The notes under the pieces were generated by a model. That model did not search any database, had not been told where the DNA came from, and saw only the letters and a list, made by a program, of their open reading frames with translations. DNA of 64,000 nucleotides. Source: Stappia indica. Its GTDB lineage: Bacteria; Pseudomonadota; Alphaproteobacteria; Rhizobiales; Stappiaceae. The position numbers and the translations under genes are program-made. Shown here piece after piece: positions 17,341 to 26,278 of the stretch. Location: assembly GCF_001696535.1 (NCBI RefSeq), contig NZ_MBQE01000004.1:186001-250000 (forward strand), in the 5' to 3' direction. Numbering within the stretch: position 1 is the first letter of the stretch; each line of letters opens with the position of its first letter.

Positions 17341-18264
17341 ATGACGACTTTCAAGAAGATCACGCTGGCCGCCCTCGCTGCGGCGCTGGTCGGAACCACC
17401 GCCATGCCCGCCTTTGCCGACCGTGACGGCGGCAAGCACGGCTGGGGCCGCGACGGCGGCAAGCCGGGCTGGCACCAGTCCCATCGTGGCGGCAAGAAGG
17501 GCTGGCACCATGGCCGCCGCGGCAACATGGCCCGGATGTTCATGGAGCGCTTCGACACCGACGGCGACGGCAAGGTGACCCAGGCCGAGATCGACGCCAA
17601 GGTGGAGGCGACCTTCACCAGCGCCGATACCAACGGCGACGGCAATGTGACGCTGGAAGAGTTCAAGGTCGCGTACCAGAACGAGTTCAGCGAGCGCCGC
17701 GTGCGTGCCTTCCAGCGCCTCGACCGCGATGGCGACGGCAAGATCTCCGAAGAGGAGTACTCCCGTCCGATGGAGCGCATGCTGTCCCGCATGGAGCGGC
17801 GCGCCGGCGACGATGACAACAAGGGCCGTGGCGGTCCGCGCGGTCATGGCCGGATGATGGAGCGCTTCGACGCGGACGGCGACGGCAACGTCACGCCCGA
17901 CGAGATCCGCACCGCACGTGCCGACACCTTCGCCAAGGCCGATGCCGATGGCGACAAGGCCCTGACGCTCGAGGAGTTCGGCACGATCTGGGCCGAGCGC
18001 ACCGACAGCCGGATGGTCCGTGCGTTCCAGCGCCTCGACCGCGATGGCGACCTGGCCATCACCCGTGAGGAAGCGGCTCGCCCCTTCGCCGGCCTCGTGG
18101 CCCGCATGGACCGCAACGGCGACGGTGCCCTGTCGCGTGAAGACCGTCCGCGCGGCGGCAAGCGCCACCATGACGGCAAGCGCTGGCATGGCGAGAAGCA
18201 CCACGGCATGAAGGGCGAAGGTCGCGGCGAGCGCGGCGAAGGCCCGCGTGGCGGCAACGACTGA
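17341..18264 (+). CDS. secreted protein with seven EF-hand-like calcium-binding loops
   Basis: A 307-residue protein with a signal peptide ending near AMPAFA. A Gly/His/Lys-rich stretch follows, then seven EF-hand-like loops: DTDGDGKVTQAE, DTNGDGNVTLEE, DRDGDGKISEEE, DADGDGNVTPDE, DADGDKALTLEE, DRDGDLAITREE and DRNGDGALSRED. Loops five and six depart from the canonical Gly at position 6 or its surroundings. The tail is again rich in Gly, His, Lys and Arg. It should be periplasmic or extracellular and bind Ca2+; the His-rich ends may bind other metals. AAGGAG before ATG 17341 is a good ribosome binding site. The divergent two-component pair may regulate it. Confidence 0.88.
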   Translation: MTTFKKITLAALAAALVGTTAMPAFADRDGGKHGWGRDGGKPGWHQSHRGGKKGWHHGRRGNMARMFMERFDTDGDGKVTQAEIDAKVEATFTSADTNGDGNVTLEEFKVAYQNEFSERRVRAFQRLDRDGDGKISEEEYSRPMERMLSRMERRAGDDDNKGRGGPRGHGRMMERFDADGDGNVTPDEIRTARADTFAKADADGDKALTLEEFGTIWAERTDSRMVRAFQRLDRDGDLAITREEAARPFAGLVARMDRNGDGALSREDRPRGGKRHHDGKRWHGEKHHGMKGEGRGERGEGPRGGND

Positions 18265-18299
18265 GCACTCTGCTCTCTTGGTTTGCCGAACTGCGCAAG

Positions 18300-18330
18300 C
18301 GGCGGGACCTCGTGTCCCGCCGTTCGCGTT
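18300..18330 (+). terminator. terminator of the EF-hand gene
   Basis: CGGCGGGAC (18300-18308) pairs with GTCCCGCCG (18314-18322) around a 5-nt loop, followed by TTCGCGTTTT. It begins 35 nt after the stop codon. Confidence 0.7.
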
Positions 18331-18916
18331 TTCCCGTCGTGGAGAGGCTCCCGAGCGCGCTGATTCCCGCCCCGATTCCCCTGCGGCGCCGGGGTGATGC
18401 CCGTTTTTCGGTGGCCGATCCGTCCCGGCCATCGGCAGAACTCACAGGAAATGCGGAAATGCATGGGGGATGCGCAAAAAATGCACCTGCGCGGGGGAAT
18501 TTTCCCTTGATTAAGACAGCCTCATGATTCATATCTCCGCTTGCCCAAATTCGCACGTGCCCGTGGTCGTCCAACCGTAAGGTGGCAGTCGCTCAATAGG
18601 GCCCGGACCTGTCCGGAATAGAGCGACAAAACGGATGGCTTAAAGCAACGACGTAAGAGGGCTTTTTTGGTCTCTGCCGGGTTTCCAAGTCCCGGGGTCA
18701 CTGAAGAGGCACTTGTTACATCATTGCCGGCCGTGCGGTTCGGGACACCCGATCCAATCCAAGGCAGCAATCGCGGAACGGCGACACGCTTGCGCACATG
18801 CACGCGTTGAACCCGACCGTTGCATATGGCGTCCGTTTTCTCCCCGTCTCCAAAGCGGGCGGGAGGCGCGATCGCATATGCACCTGTACCGGAATTCGGA
18901 CTTGCGGGTGAATGCC
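18331..18916 (+). other. long upstream region and probable structured leader of the ornithine decarboxylase gene
   Basis: Nearly 590 nt without a recognisable gene precede the decarboxylase. The part from about 18540 on contains a strong two-part hairpin (18588-18627), a six-T run near 18662-18670, and further G+C-rich pairing. Alphaproteobacterial ornithine decarboxylase genes are known to carry a conserved cis-acting leader called the speF motif; position and structure here fit that class, although I cannot match the consensus by eye. In-frame ATGs at 18878 and further upstream leave the exact coding start open. Confidence 0.45.
18588..18627 (+). promoter_or_regulatory. two-part RNA hairpin in decarboxylase leader
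   Basis: GTCGCTC (18588-18594) pairs with GAGCGAC (18621-18627), and CCGGAC (18603-18608) pairs with GTCCGG (18611-18616), leaving asymmetric A-rich internal loops (AATAGGGC and AATA). This is a well-formed RNA element about 290 nt before the start codon. Confidence 0.5.
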
Positions 18917-20050
18917 ATGACCGAGCGCATCAAGAACTTCCTCCGGCAGCGACGAGGCGACGGGCCTTGCGTCGTCGTCGATCTCGACATCGTCCAGGAC
19001 AACTATCTCGCGTTCGAGCGGGCCCTGCCGGACACCCGCGTCTTCTACGCGGTGAAGGCGAACCCGGCTCCCGAGATCCTGGCGCTGCTCGCCAGCCTCG
19101 GCTCCTCCTTCGACTGCGCCTCGGTGCCGGAGATCGAGATGGCCCTGGCCGCCGGCGCGGGCCCGGACCGCATCTCCTTCGGCAACACCATCAAGAAGGA
19201 GCGCGATGTCGCGCGTGCCTTCGAGCTGGGCGTGCGCCTGTTCGCCGTCGACTGCGAGGCCGAGGTCGAGAAGATCTCCCGCGCCGCTCCCGGTGCGCAG
19301 GTGTTCTGCCGCATCCTGTGCGATGGCGCCGGCGCCGACTGGCCGCTGTCGCGCAAGTTCGGCTGCGCGCCCTCCATGGCACCGCAGGTGCTCGAGCATG
19401 CCCATCGTCTGGGCCTGGTTGCGCATGGCGTGTCGTTCCACGTCGGCTCGCAGCAGGCGAATGTCGAGGCATGGGACCTGGCTCTCGGCTCCGCCGCCGC
19501 GATCTTCCGCGAGATGGCCGAGCGCGGCATCGTGCTGTCGATGGTCAACCTGGGTGGCGGTTTCCCCGCGCGCTACCTCAAGGACGTCCCGGGCGTGCCG
19601 CGCTACGGCGAGGCCATCCTGCGCGGCCTGGCCAAGCATTTCGGCAACCGCATCCCGCAGACGATCATCGAGCCGGGCCGCGGCATGGTCGGCGATGCCG
19701 GCATGATCGAGGCCGAGGTGGTCCTGATCTCGAAGAAGTCCGAAGCCGAGGACGAGATCCGTTGGGTCTACCTCGACATCGGCAAGTTCAACGGCCTGGC
19801 CGAGACCATGGACGAGGCGATCCGCTATCCGATCCGCACGGACAAGGACGAGGACCGCAAGACCCCCTGCGTGCTCGCCGGCCCGACCTGCGACAGCGTT
19901 GACGTGCTCTACGAGAAGACCCCGTACGAGCTGCCCGTCAGCCTGTCGATCGGCGACAAGGTGCTGATCGAGGCGTGCGGCGCCTACACCACCACCTATT
20001 CGGCGGTGGCCTTCAATGGCTTCGAGCCCCTGCGCTCCTACGTCATCTGA
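18917..20050 (+). CDS. ornithine decarboxylase (group IV PLP decarboxylase)
   Basis: A 377-residue alanine-racemase-fold PLP enzyme. Lys47 in FYAVKANPAP is the cofactor lysine, followed by HVGSQ, the glycine-rich phosphate loop NLGGGFP, EPGRGMV, and the C-terminal catalytic Cys in GPTCDSVDVL, all typical of eukaryote-like ornithine/lysine decarboxylases. It should make putrescine (or cadaverine), which the adjacent homospermidine synthase uses. ATG 18917 gives the usual length; ATG 18878 would add 13 residues. The gene is followed by a G+C-rich hairpin and then, after about 150 nt, by the synthase on the same strand. Confidence 0.92.
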   Translation: MTERIKNFLRQRRGDGPCVVVDLDIVQDNYLAFERALPDTRVFYAVKANPAPEILALLASLGSSFDCASVPEIEMALAAGAGPDRISFGNTIKKERDVARAFELGVRLFAVDCEAEVEKISRAAPGAQVFCRILCDGAGADWPLSRKFGCAPSMAPQVLEHAHRLGLVAHGVSFHVGSQQANVEAWDLALGSAAAIFREMAERGIVLSMVNLGGGFPARYLKDVPGVPRYGEAILRGLAKHFGNRIPQTIIEPGRGMVGDAGMIEAEVVLISKKSEAEDEIRWVYLDIGKFNGLAETMDEAIRYPIRTDKDEDRKTPCVLAGPTCDSVDVLYEKTPYELPVSLSIGDKVLIEACGAYTTTYSAVAFNGFEPLRSYVI

Positions 20051-20096
20051 CGGTCATCCAGAATCACGCCCTATAGAGATCCCGAAAAACTCCGAA

Positions 20097-20124
20097 CCGG
20101 CCGGTCGCGAAAGCGGCCGGCCGG
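20097..20124 (+). terminator. very stable 12-bp hairpin with GAAA loop between decarboxylase and hss
   Basis: CCGGCCGGTCGC (20097-20108) pairs with GCGGCCGGCCGG (20113-20124), including one T-G pair, around a GAAA tetraloop. No T-run follows. It could attenuate read-through into hss or protect the 3' end of the decarboxylase mRNA. Confidence 0.55.
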
Positions 20125-20199
20125 CGTTATGGTCCAGCCATGGCGGCCGCTGCCCGTTGCGCGCCATGCCGACACGTTGCAAGCAGAAGGACACTCGCC

Positions 20200-21717
20200 A
20201 TGACCGAAACGAAGACCCCGGCGGCGAAGAAGAAGGCCGCCAAGCCCGCCCCGGCAACCCAGTCGTCCGCCGGTTCCGCGGCCGCGGAGAAGTCCTGGCC
20301 GGTTCACGGCACCATTTCCGGTCCCATCGTGATGATCGGCTTCGGCTCCATCGGCAAGGGCACCCTGCCGCTGATCGAGCGCCATTTCCGCTTCGACGCC
20401 TCGCGCGTGACGGTGATCGATCCGGTCGACGCCGACCGCAAGCTGGTCGACGACCGCGGCTACAAGTTCCTCAAGGAGGCGATCACCAAGGACAACTACC
20501 GTGATGTCCTGTCGCCGCTGCTCACCGAGGGCGAGGGCCAGGGCTTTTGCGTCAACCTGTCGGTCGACACGTCCTCGCTGGATCTGATGAAGCTCTGCCG
20601 CGAGCTCGGCGTCCTCTACATCGACACCGTCGTCGAGCCGTGGCTCGGCTTCTATTTCGATGAGAACGCCGACAACGCCTCGCGCACCAACTATGCGCTG
20701 CGCGAGACCGTGCGCCGCGAGAAGAAGAAGAACCCGGGCGGCACCACCGCCGTGTCCTGCTGCGGTGCCAATCCCGGCATGGTCTCCTGGTTCGTCAAGC
20801 AGGCGCTGGTCGACATCGCCCGCGACACCGGCGCCAAGTTCGAAGAGCCGACCAACCGCAAGGGTTGGGCGAAGCTGATGAAGAAGGTCGGCGTCAAGGG
20901 CGTGCACATCGCCGAGCGCGATACGCAGCGGGCCAAGAAGCCGAAGCCGATGGGCGCATTCTGGAACACCTGGTCGGTCGAGGGCTTCCTCTCCGAGGGC
21001 TTCCAGCCGTCCGAGCTGGGCTGGGGTACGCACGAGAAGTGGATGCCGAAGAACGCCCGCAAGCACAAGAAGGGCTGCAAGGCTGCGATCTACCTGGAGC
21101 AGCCGGGCGCCAACACCCGCGTGCGCACCTGGTGCCCGACGCCGGGTGCCCAGTACGGCTTCCTCGTCACCCACAACGAGTCGATCTCCATCGCCGACTT
21201 CTTCACGGTGAAGGAGGAGGGCAAGGTCGTCTACCGTCCGACCTGCCACTACGCCTACCATCCGGCCAACGACGCGGTGCTGTCGCTGCATGAGCTGTTC
21301 GGCGCTGCCGGCAAGATGCAGGAGACCCTGCACGTGCTGGGCGAAGACGAGATCATCGACGGCATCGACGAACTCGGCGTGCTGCTCTACGGCCACGAGA
21401 AGAACGCCTACTGGTACGGCTCGCAGCTCTCCATCGAGGAGACCCGCGAAATCGCTCCCTACCAGAACGCGACGGGCCTGCAGGTGACCTCGGCCGTGCT
21501 CGCCGGCATGGTCTGGGCGCTGGAGAACCCGAACGAGGGCATCGTCGAGGCCGACGAGATGGATTACCGCCGTTGCCTCGAGGTCCAGCGGCCGTATCTC
21601 GGCCCGGTCAAGGGTTACTACACCGACTGGACGCCGCTCACCGACCGTCCGGGCTTCTTCCCGGAGGACCTCGACGAGAGCGATCCCTGGCAGTTCCGCA
21701 ACATCCTGGTGCGCTGA
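20200..21717 (+). CDS. hss: homospermidine synthase
   Basis: The 505-residue product has an N-terminal Ala/Lys-rich extension of about 35 residues and then a Rossmann nucleotide site (VMIGFGSIGKGTLP). It matches bacterial NAD-dependent homospermidine synthase throughout (SCCGANPGMVSWFVKQAL, GAFWNTWSVEGFLSEG). The enzyme joins putrescine units, or putrescine and spermidine, into homospermidine in the cytoplasm, the main long polyamine of many alphaproteobacteria. The upstream decarboxylase supplies putrescine. AGAAGGA upstream supports ATG 20200. Confidence 0.95.
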   Translation: MTETKTPAAKKKAAKPAPATQSSAGSAAAEKSWPVHGTISGPIVMIGFGSIGKGTLPLIERHFRFDASRVTVIDPVDADRKLVDDRGYKFLKEAITKDNYRDVLSPLLTEGEGQGFCVNLSVDTSSLDLMKLCRELGVLYIDTVVEPWLGFYFDENADNASRTNYALRETVRREKKKNPGGTTAVSCCGANPGMVSWFVKQALVDIARDTGAKFEEPTNRKGWAKLMKKVGVKGVHIAERDTQRAKKPKPMGAFWNTWSVEGFLSEGFQPSELGWGTHEKWMPKNARKHKKGCKAAIYLEQPGANTRVRTWCPTPGAQYGFLVTHNESISIADFFTVKEEGKVVYRPTCHYAYHPANDAVLSLHELFGAAGKMQETLHVLGEDEIIDGIDELGVLLYGHEKNAYWYGSQLSIEETREIAPYQNATGLQVTSAVLAGMVWALENPNEGIVEADEMDYRRCLEVQRPYLGPVKGYYTDWTPLTDRPGFFPEDLDESDPWQFRNILVR

Positions 21718-21869
21718 CACCTGTAGCGGAAACGGACGTCCCGACGGCCCGTGTCGATCTTCCCTTGTGGGAGGCCGGCGCGGGCCGTTCGCGCATCCTC
21801 ACTCGACGCAGCCGCCGCGAATGGCTACAACCCCCGGACAAAGTCGCCATGTGGGAACGCAAGCACGCC

Positions 21870-23093
21870 ATGAAGCCGACCAATCCTGTCTTCACCGGAC
21901 TGCCGACGACCATCTTCGAGACCATGTCGCGGCTCGCCATCGCCAACGGCGCGATCAATCTGGGCCAGGGCTTTCCTGATGTGGACGGCCCTCTCGACGT
22001 GCGCCAGGCCGCAGCCGATGCGCTGATCGCCGGCCCGAACCAGTATCCGCCGATGCTCGGCCTGCCGGAGCTGCGCCAGGCGGTTGCCGCCTCGACCAAG
22101 CGCTTCTACGATCTCGACGTCGACTGGCAGAGCGAGGTCATGGTGACTTCCGGCGCGACCGAGGCGCTCGCCGACGTGCTGCTGGCCCTGCTGGAGCCGG
22201 GCGACGAGGTCATTCTCATCGAGCCGCTGTATGACTGCTACCTGCCGCTGGTGAAGCGCGCCGGCGGCATTCCGGTGCGCCTGCGCGTGACCCCGCCGCA
22301 GTGGAAGCTCGACCTCGGCAAGCTGGCCGATGCCTTCACCGAGAACACCAAGGCGATCCTCATCAACAACCCGATGAACCCGGCCGGCAAGGTGTTCGGG
22401 GAAGAGGAGCTGGCTGCGATCGCCCGTCTGTGCATCGAGCACGGCGTCTATGCGATCTGCGACGAGGTCTACGAGCACCTGCTGTTCGACGGCCGCCGGC
22501 ACCTGCCGCTGATGGCGTTTCCGGGCATGCGCGAGCGGGCGGTGCGCATCGGCTCCGCCGGCAAGACCTTCTCGCTGACCGGCTGGAAGGTCGGCTATGT
22601 CACCGCCGCGCCGAACCTGCTTGATCCTATCGCCAAGGCGCACCAGTTCGTCACCTTCACGACGCCGCCGAACCTGCAGAAGGCGGTGGCTTATGGCCTT
22701 GGCAAGGAAGACAGTTACTTCCTGACCCTGCGCGACGAGATGCAGGCCAAGCGCGACCGCTTCGCCAGCGGGCTTGCCGCGCTCGGCTTCGGCGTGCTGC
22801 CGTGCGAGGGGACCTACTTCCTGACCTGCGACGTCTCGACGCTCGGCCTGCAGGGCACGGATGTCGACATCTGCCGCCAGCTGGTGGAAGAGGCGGGCGT
22901 CGCCGCCGTGCCGGTCTCCGCCTTCTATGTCGCCGATGCACCGACCAATTTCGTGCGCTTCTGCTTCTGCAAGAAGGACGAAGTGCTGGACGGTGCGCTG
23001 GAGCGGCTCGACGCCTTCCTGTCGGCCCGCGGCGGCGTGTCCGCCGTGCTGTCCGCGCCCGGTTCCGTGCAGGTGGCTGCCGAAAGGGCGTGA
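21870..23093 (+). CDS. class I/II PLP aminotransferase
   Basis: A 407-residue fold-type I aminotransferase. Landmarks are LGQGFPDVDGP near the N-terminus, NNPMNPAGKVF, CDEVYEHLLF, and the PLP lysine in GSAGKTFSLTGWKVGY. This pattern resembles the YbdL/kynurenine-glutamine transaminase branch, which favours methionine, glutamine and aromatic amino acids; substrate choice is inferred. The start is ambiguous (ATG 21849 is also in frame). The asparaginase gene begins 5 nt after its stop, so the two are surely co-transcribed, which suggests a role in amide or amino-acid catabolism. Confidence 0.88.
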   Translation: MKPTNPVFTGLPTTIFETMSRLAIANGAINLGQGFPDVDGPLDVRQAAADALIAGPNQYPPMLGLPELRQAVAASTKRFYDLDVDWQSEVMVTSGATEALADVLLALLEPGDEVILIEPLYDCYLPLVKRAGGIPVRLRVTPPQWKLDLGKLADAFTENTKAILINNPMNPAGKVFGEEELAAIARLCIEHGVYAICDEVYEHLLFDGRRHLPLMAFPGMRERAVRIGSAGKTFSLTGWKVGYVTAAPNLLDPIAKAHQFVTFTTPPNLQKAVAYGLGKEDSYFLTLRDEMQAKRDRFASGLAALGFGVLPCEGTYFLTCDVSTLGLQGTDVDICRQLVEEAGVAAVPVSAFYVADAPTNFVRFCFCKKDEVLDGALERLDAFLSARGGVSAVLSAPGSVQVAAERA

Positions 23094-23098
23094 GCGAG

Positions 23099-24124
23099 AT
23101 GGAAAACCCGGTCCTGGTGGAAGTGCTGCGCGGCGATGCGGTGGAAAGCCGCCATCGCGGCGCTATCGCGGTGGTCGATGCGGCAGGTCATGTCGTTGCT
23201 GCGCTCGGCGATCACCAGCGGCCGGTCTTTCCGCGCTCGGCGGTGAAAGCGCTGCAGGCTCTGCCGCTGGTGGAATCGGGAGCTGCCGAGGCGCTCGACT
23301 TCAACGATGCCGAGCTGGCGCTCGCCTGTTCCTCGCACAATGGCGAGGAGGTGCATGTCAACGCGGCGCGGGTGATGCTGATGAAGGCCGGCCTCGACGA
23401 GGACGCGCTGGAATGCGGCAGCCAATGGCCGCGCCGCATGGAGGATGTCGCCGTCCTGCACCGGACGGACGCCACGCCCTGTCCGCTGCACAACAACTGC
23501 TCGGGCAAGCATGCCGGCTTCCTCGGCCTTGCCCGTACGCTCGGTGCGCCGACGCGCGGTTATGTCGAGCCGGATCATCCGGTGCAGCTGGAAGCAAGAG
23601 CGGCCATCGAGCAGATGGCCGGCATCGACCTGTCCGCAATGCCGCGCGGCACCGACGGCTGCTCGATCCCGACCTATGCGATGCCGTTGGCGCCGCTGGC
23701 GCGTGCCTTCGCCTGTTTCGGCACCGGCGAGGGGCTCGAGCCCCTGCGCGCCCAGGCCGCAGAGCGGCTCTACAACGCCTGTGTCGACCATCCCTTCATG
23801 ATCGCCGGGACAGGGCGCTTCTGCACCGAGGTGATGGGCGCTCTCGGCGGGCGGGTCTTCGTCAAGACCGGCGCCGAGGGGGTGTTTGTCGCGGCCATCC
23901 CCGAGCTCGGCTTCGGCATCGCCCTGAAATGCGACGACGGTGCGACGCGCGCGTCCGAGACGATGATGGCTGCCGTGATCGATGCCTTGCTGGAGCTCGA
24001 CGAGGACGAGGCGACGGCGCTGCGTCCCTGGCTCGCCCCGCCGCTGACCAACTGGACCGGCAGGCCCGTCGGCAGCATTCATGCGGTCGCCGAGGCATTC
24101 GCTCCGCTGAGGGGCATCGCCTGA
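23099..24124 (+). CDS. L-asparaginase, Rhizobium etli type II (class 3)
   Basis: The 341-residue protein belongs to the serine-lysine asparaginases first known from Rhizobium etli and unrelated to the E. coli types. Two Ser-Lys pairs are expected: Ser47/Lys50 in FPRSAVKALQ fits the first, and KTGAEG carries a later catalytic Lys. The zinc site is represented by Cys and Lys in NNCSGKHAGF and Cys in GTDGCSIPTYAMP. It hydrolyses asparagine to aspartate and ammonia. No signal peptide is seen, so it should be cytoplasmic. It is co-transcribed with the aminotransferase 5 nt upstream and converges with the Tat-exported protein gene. Confidence 0.93.
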   Translation: MENPVLVEVLRGDAVESRHRGAIAVVDAAGHVVAALGDHQRPVFPRSAVKALQALPLVESGAAEALDFNDAELALACSSHNGEEVHVNAARVMLMKAGLDEDALECGSQWPRRMEDVAVLHRTDATPCPLHNNCSGKHAGFLGLARTLGAPTRGYVEPDHPVQLEARAAIEQMAGIDLSAMPRGTDGCSIPTYAMPLAPLARAFACFGTGEGLEPLRAQAAERLYNACVDHPFMIAGTGRFCTEVMGALGGRVFVKTGAEGVFVAAIPELGFGIALKCDDGATRASETMMAAVIDALLELDEDEATALRPWLAPPLTNWTGRPVGSIHAVAEAFAPLRGIA

Positions 24125-24154
24125 AGGCGCTTGCCTGTCCCGGCGCACGCCGTC

Positions 24155-25606
24155 CTACCGCACCATGTTGCCCTGGATCGCCAGATGGCCGAACCCGTCG
24201 GCTGCGCCAGGCCGCGTCAGGTCGCCGGTGACCGCCTCCTTCCAGCGATGGCCGACGACGGCGCCGCCCGGCGTGCCGGAGAAGATGTTCCCGGAAATCA
24301 GCGCTGCGCCGGCGCCTTCGACCACCGTCACGGCCGCGCCGACCGGGCAGTCGCGGATGACGTTCGAGGCCACGCTGACATCGCGCAGATAGGGCCCCCA
24401 GCCCATATGCAGGCCGAAGCGCGCGGCCTTTTCCACCACATTGCCGGTCACGGCCGTGTCGGCCTCGACCGCGATGCCGATGCCGAAGCCCTGCACTTCC
24501 GCCGGGTAGGGGCCAGTATCGACGATGTTGCGGACGATATTGCCGGAGCAGGTGGCGAGGCGGCCGCCGTCCAGGAAATTGGCGATCGAAATGCCGATGG
24601 CGCCGCCGTCGACCAGGTTGTCTGCGATCACTGCGCCCTGGAAGGCAAACTCCGAATAGATCGCCGTCTCGCCGGAGCGCAGGCACGAGTTGCCCTCGAT
24701 CAGCACGTTGGAGCCGCTGTTGGAGCGGATCGCCGAGAAGGCGCAATCGGCGATGCGGTTGCCGCGCACGACGACGCCATGGGCGCGGAAGATGTTGATG
24801 CCGTTGCCGTTTTGCCCGGTGCCGCCGTCGCGGGCGGAAATCCGCTCCACCCGGTTGCCGGAGACGATGCTGCCGTCCTCGCCCTCGCTCCAGCGATGCA
24901 CGAGAATGCCGGCATTGGCGCAGTCGTGGACATGGTTGTCGGTGATCGACAGGCCGCGCGCCTCGATGGACCGCAGGCCTGCAGTGCGCGCTCCGGAGAT
25001 CGTGTTGCCGACGACGCGCCCGCCGCAGCGGTCCAGCGCCAGGCCGGCCTGCGAGCTGCCGGTGATGGTGCAGCCTTCGATCAGGAGATCGTCGACATCG
25101 GCGAAATGCAGCAGGGCGGGCGTGTATTCGCCGAGCAGCCGGTTGTCGCCGTCGAAATGGATCCCCTCCATGCCGATGGTGCCCGGACCTTGCGCGAACA
25201 GGAGATGGCCGCCGCCCTGATAGTCGAGACGGGTCTGGCCGGGCAGGCCGACGAGGCGGGTACCGGAAGGAAGACGCAAGTTGGCGACGGTGTAGCGACC
25301 GCCGGGCAGGAACAGCGCTCGTCCACGCTCGGCCGCCGCGTCGATGGCCTGCTGCATCAGGGCGCTCTGGTCGTCGGCGGCGCCGGGCCGGATACCGAAC
25401 TCGCTCGCCTCGATGGTGCCGCGCAGGTCGGCGACACGCACGGCAGCGGCAGCCGGCCTTGCGGCCTGCGGCAGGAGAAGAGGTGAAACGAGACCGGCAA
25501 GCACCAGCCCGCCGCGCAAAAGCCCGCGCCGTGTCGGCCCGGACTGCGCGCGATCCCGCGCTTCGAACGGCGATGCCATGTGCTGCCTGTCTCGTTTCAT
25601 GCCCAT
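24155..25606 (-). CDS. Tat-exported beta-helix repeat protein (TIGR03808 family)
   Basis: A 483-residue protein with a twin-arginine signal (PTRRGLLRGG, then a hydrophobic stretch and AAAA cleavage region). The rest is a right-handed parallel beta-helix made of many GNxI/V-type turns (RVVGNTISGA, VVVRGNRIADC, VLIEGNSCLRS). It fits the TIGR03808 family of twin-arginine-translocated repeat proteins of unknown function, common in Rhizobiales. Such a helix suggests polysaccharide binding or lysis, but no catalytic site was identified. ATG 25606 is supported by GGGAG 5-6 nt upstream. The lipoprotein gene lies upstream on the same strand. Confidence 0.85.
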   Translation of the reverse strand: MGMKRDRQHMASPFEARDRAQSGPTRRGLLRGGLVLAGLVSPLLLPQAARPAAAAVRVADLRGTIEASEFGIRPGAADDQSALMQQAIDAAAERGRALFLPGGRYTVANLRLPSGTRLVGLPGQTRLDYQGGGHLLFAQGPGTIGMEGIHFDGDNRLLGEYTPALLHFADVDDLLIEGCTITGSSQAGLALDRCGGRVVGNTISGARTAGLRSIEARGLSITDNHVHDCANAGILVHRWSEGEDGSIVSGNRVERISARDGGTGQNGNGINIFRAHGVVVRGNRIADCAFSAIRSNSGSNVLIEGNSCLRSGETAIYSEFAFQGAVIADNLVDGGAIGISIANFLDGGRLATCSGNIVRNIVDTGPYPAEVQGFGIGIAVEADTAVTGNVVEKAARFGLHMGWGPYLRDVSVASNVIRDCPVGAAVTVVEGAGAALISGNIFSGTPGGAVVGHRWKEAVTGDLTRPGAADGFGHLAIQGNMVR

Positions 25607-25699
25607 CCACTCTCCCGAGCGCCTGCAACGCAAACGGCGTGCCGGATTGCCCGTCCCGAAACGGGACGAGCTCCGATGGCCCTGGCGGGATGGGAAAGA

Positions 25700-26278
25700 T
25701 CAGGCGCTGGGCGTCCAGATGATCCGCTGGAGGATGGCCTCGCGCAGCTGGTCGCTGGGGGCCAGCTGGTCGAACGGTCCGCGATATTCCGGGATCGCGT
25801 AGACGAGCGTGACGTTGCCGGTGCCGCGTGCCTTGCAGATCGCCATGCCGCGCCACAGGTTGCGGCCGACGCGGCAATCGCCGCGGGAGGTGCCGATATC
25901 GGCGAAGCTCATGCCGATGCGCTCGCCGTTCGGGCCCTGCAGGTGATGCGTCACGCCGTGCATCTCGCGCAGCTTGCCGTTGCTGCCCTTGTAGAAGTGC
26001 AGGACCTGGAAGCCTTCGGCGTTATAGGCACCGATCGCCCATTCGGTCTTGTCCTCGGTGGCGGCCTGAAAGCCTTCGGTGGTGAAACCGGGCAGGGCCG
26101 CCGCAATCGCCTTTTCCGAGTAGGGCGTGTCGGCGGTGATGCCTCCGGCGCCGGCTGCCGTGATCTGGACCTGCGGGCCGGGCGTGCGGATCGAGCCGAC
26201 GGTATCGCTGTCGAGCGTCGGCGAGCAGGCTGCGAGCAGCGGCAGGAGAAGCAGGAGGGCGGTGCGTGACAGTTTCAT
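25700..26278 (-). CDS. outer-membrane lipoprotein, YfeY/DUF1131-like
   Basis: A 192-residue lipoprotein. A short signal peptide ends in the lipobox LAAC (Cys after LLLLLPLLAAC), with Ser at +2, which predicts outer-membrane sorting. The mature part (YSEKAIAAALPGF, HGVTHHLQGPNGERIG, DCRVGRNLWRGMAIC) resembles DUF1131, the family of the RpoE-regulated E. coli lipoprotein YfeY. The two later Cys may form a disulfide. ATG 26278 is chosen because it opens the signal peptide. It lies about 90 nt upstream of the Tat-exported protein gene. Confidence 0.75.
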   Translation of the reverse strand: MKLSRTALLLLLPLLAACSPTLDSDTVGSIRTPGPQVQITAAGAGGITADTPYSEKAIAAALPGFTTEGFQAATEDKTEWAIGAYNAEGFQVLHFYKGSNGKLREMHGVTHHLQGPNGERIGMSFADIGTSRGDCRVGRNLWRGMAICKARGTGNVTLVYAIPEYRGPFDQLAPSDQLREAILQRIIWTPSA

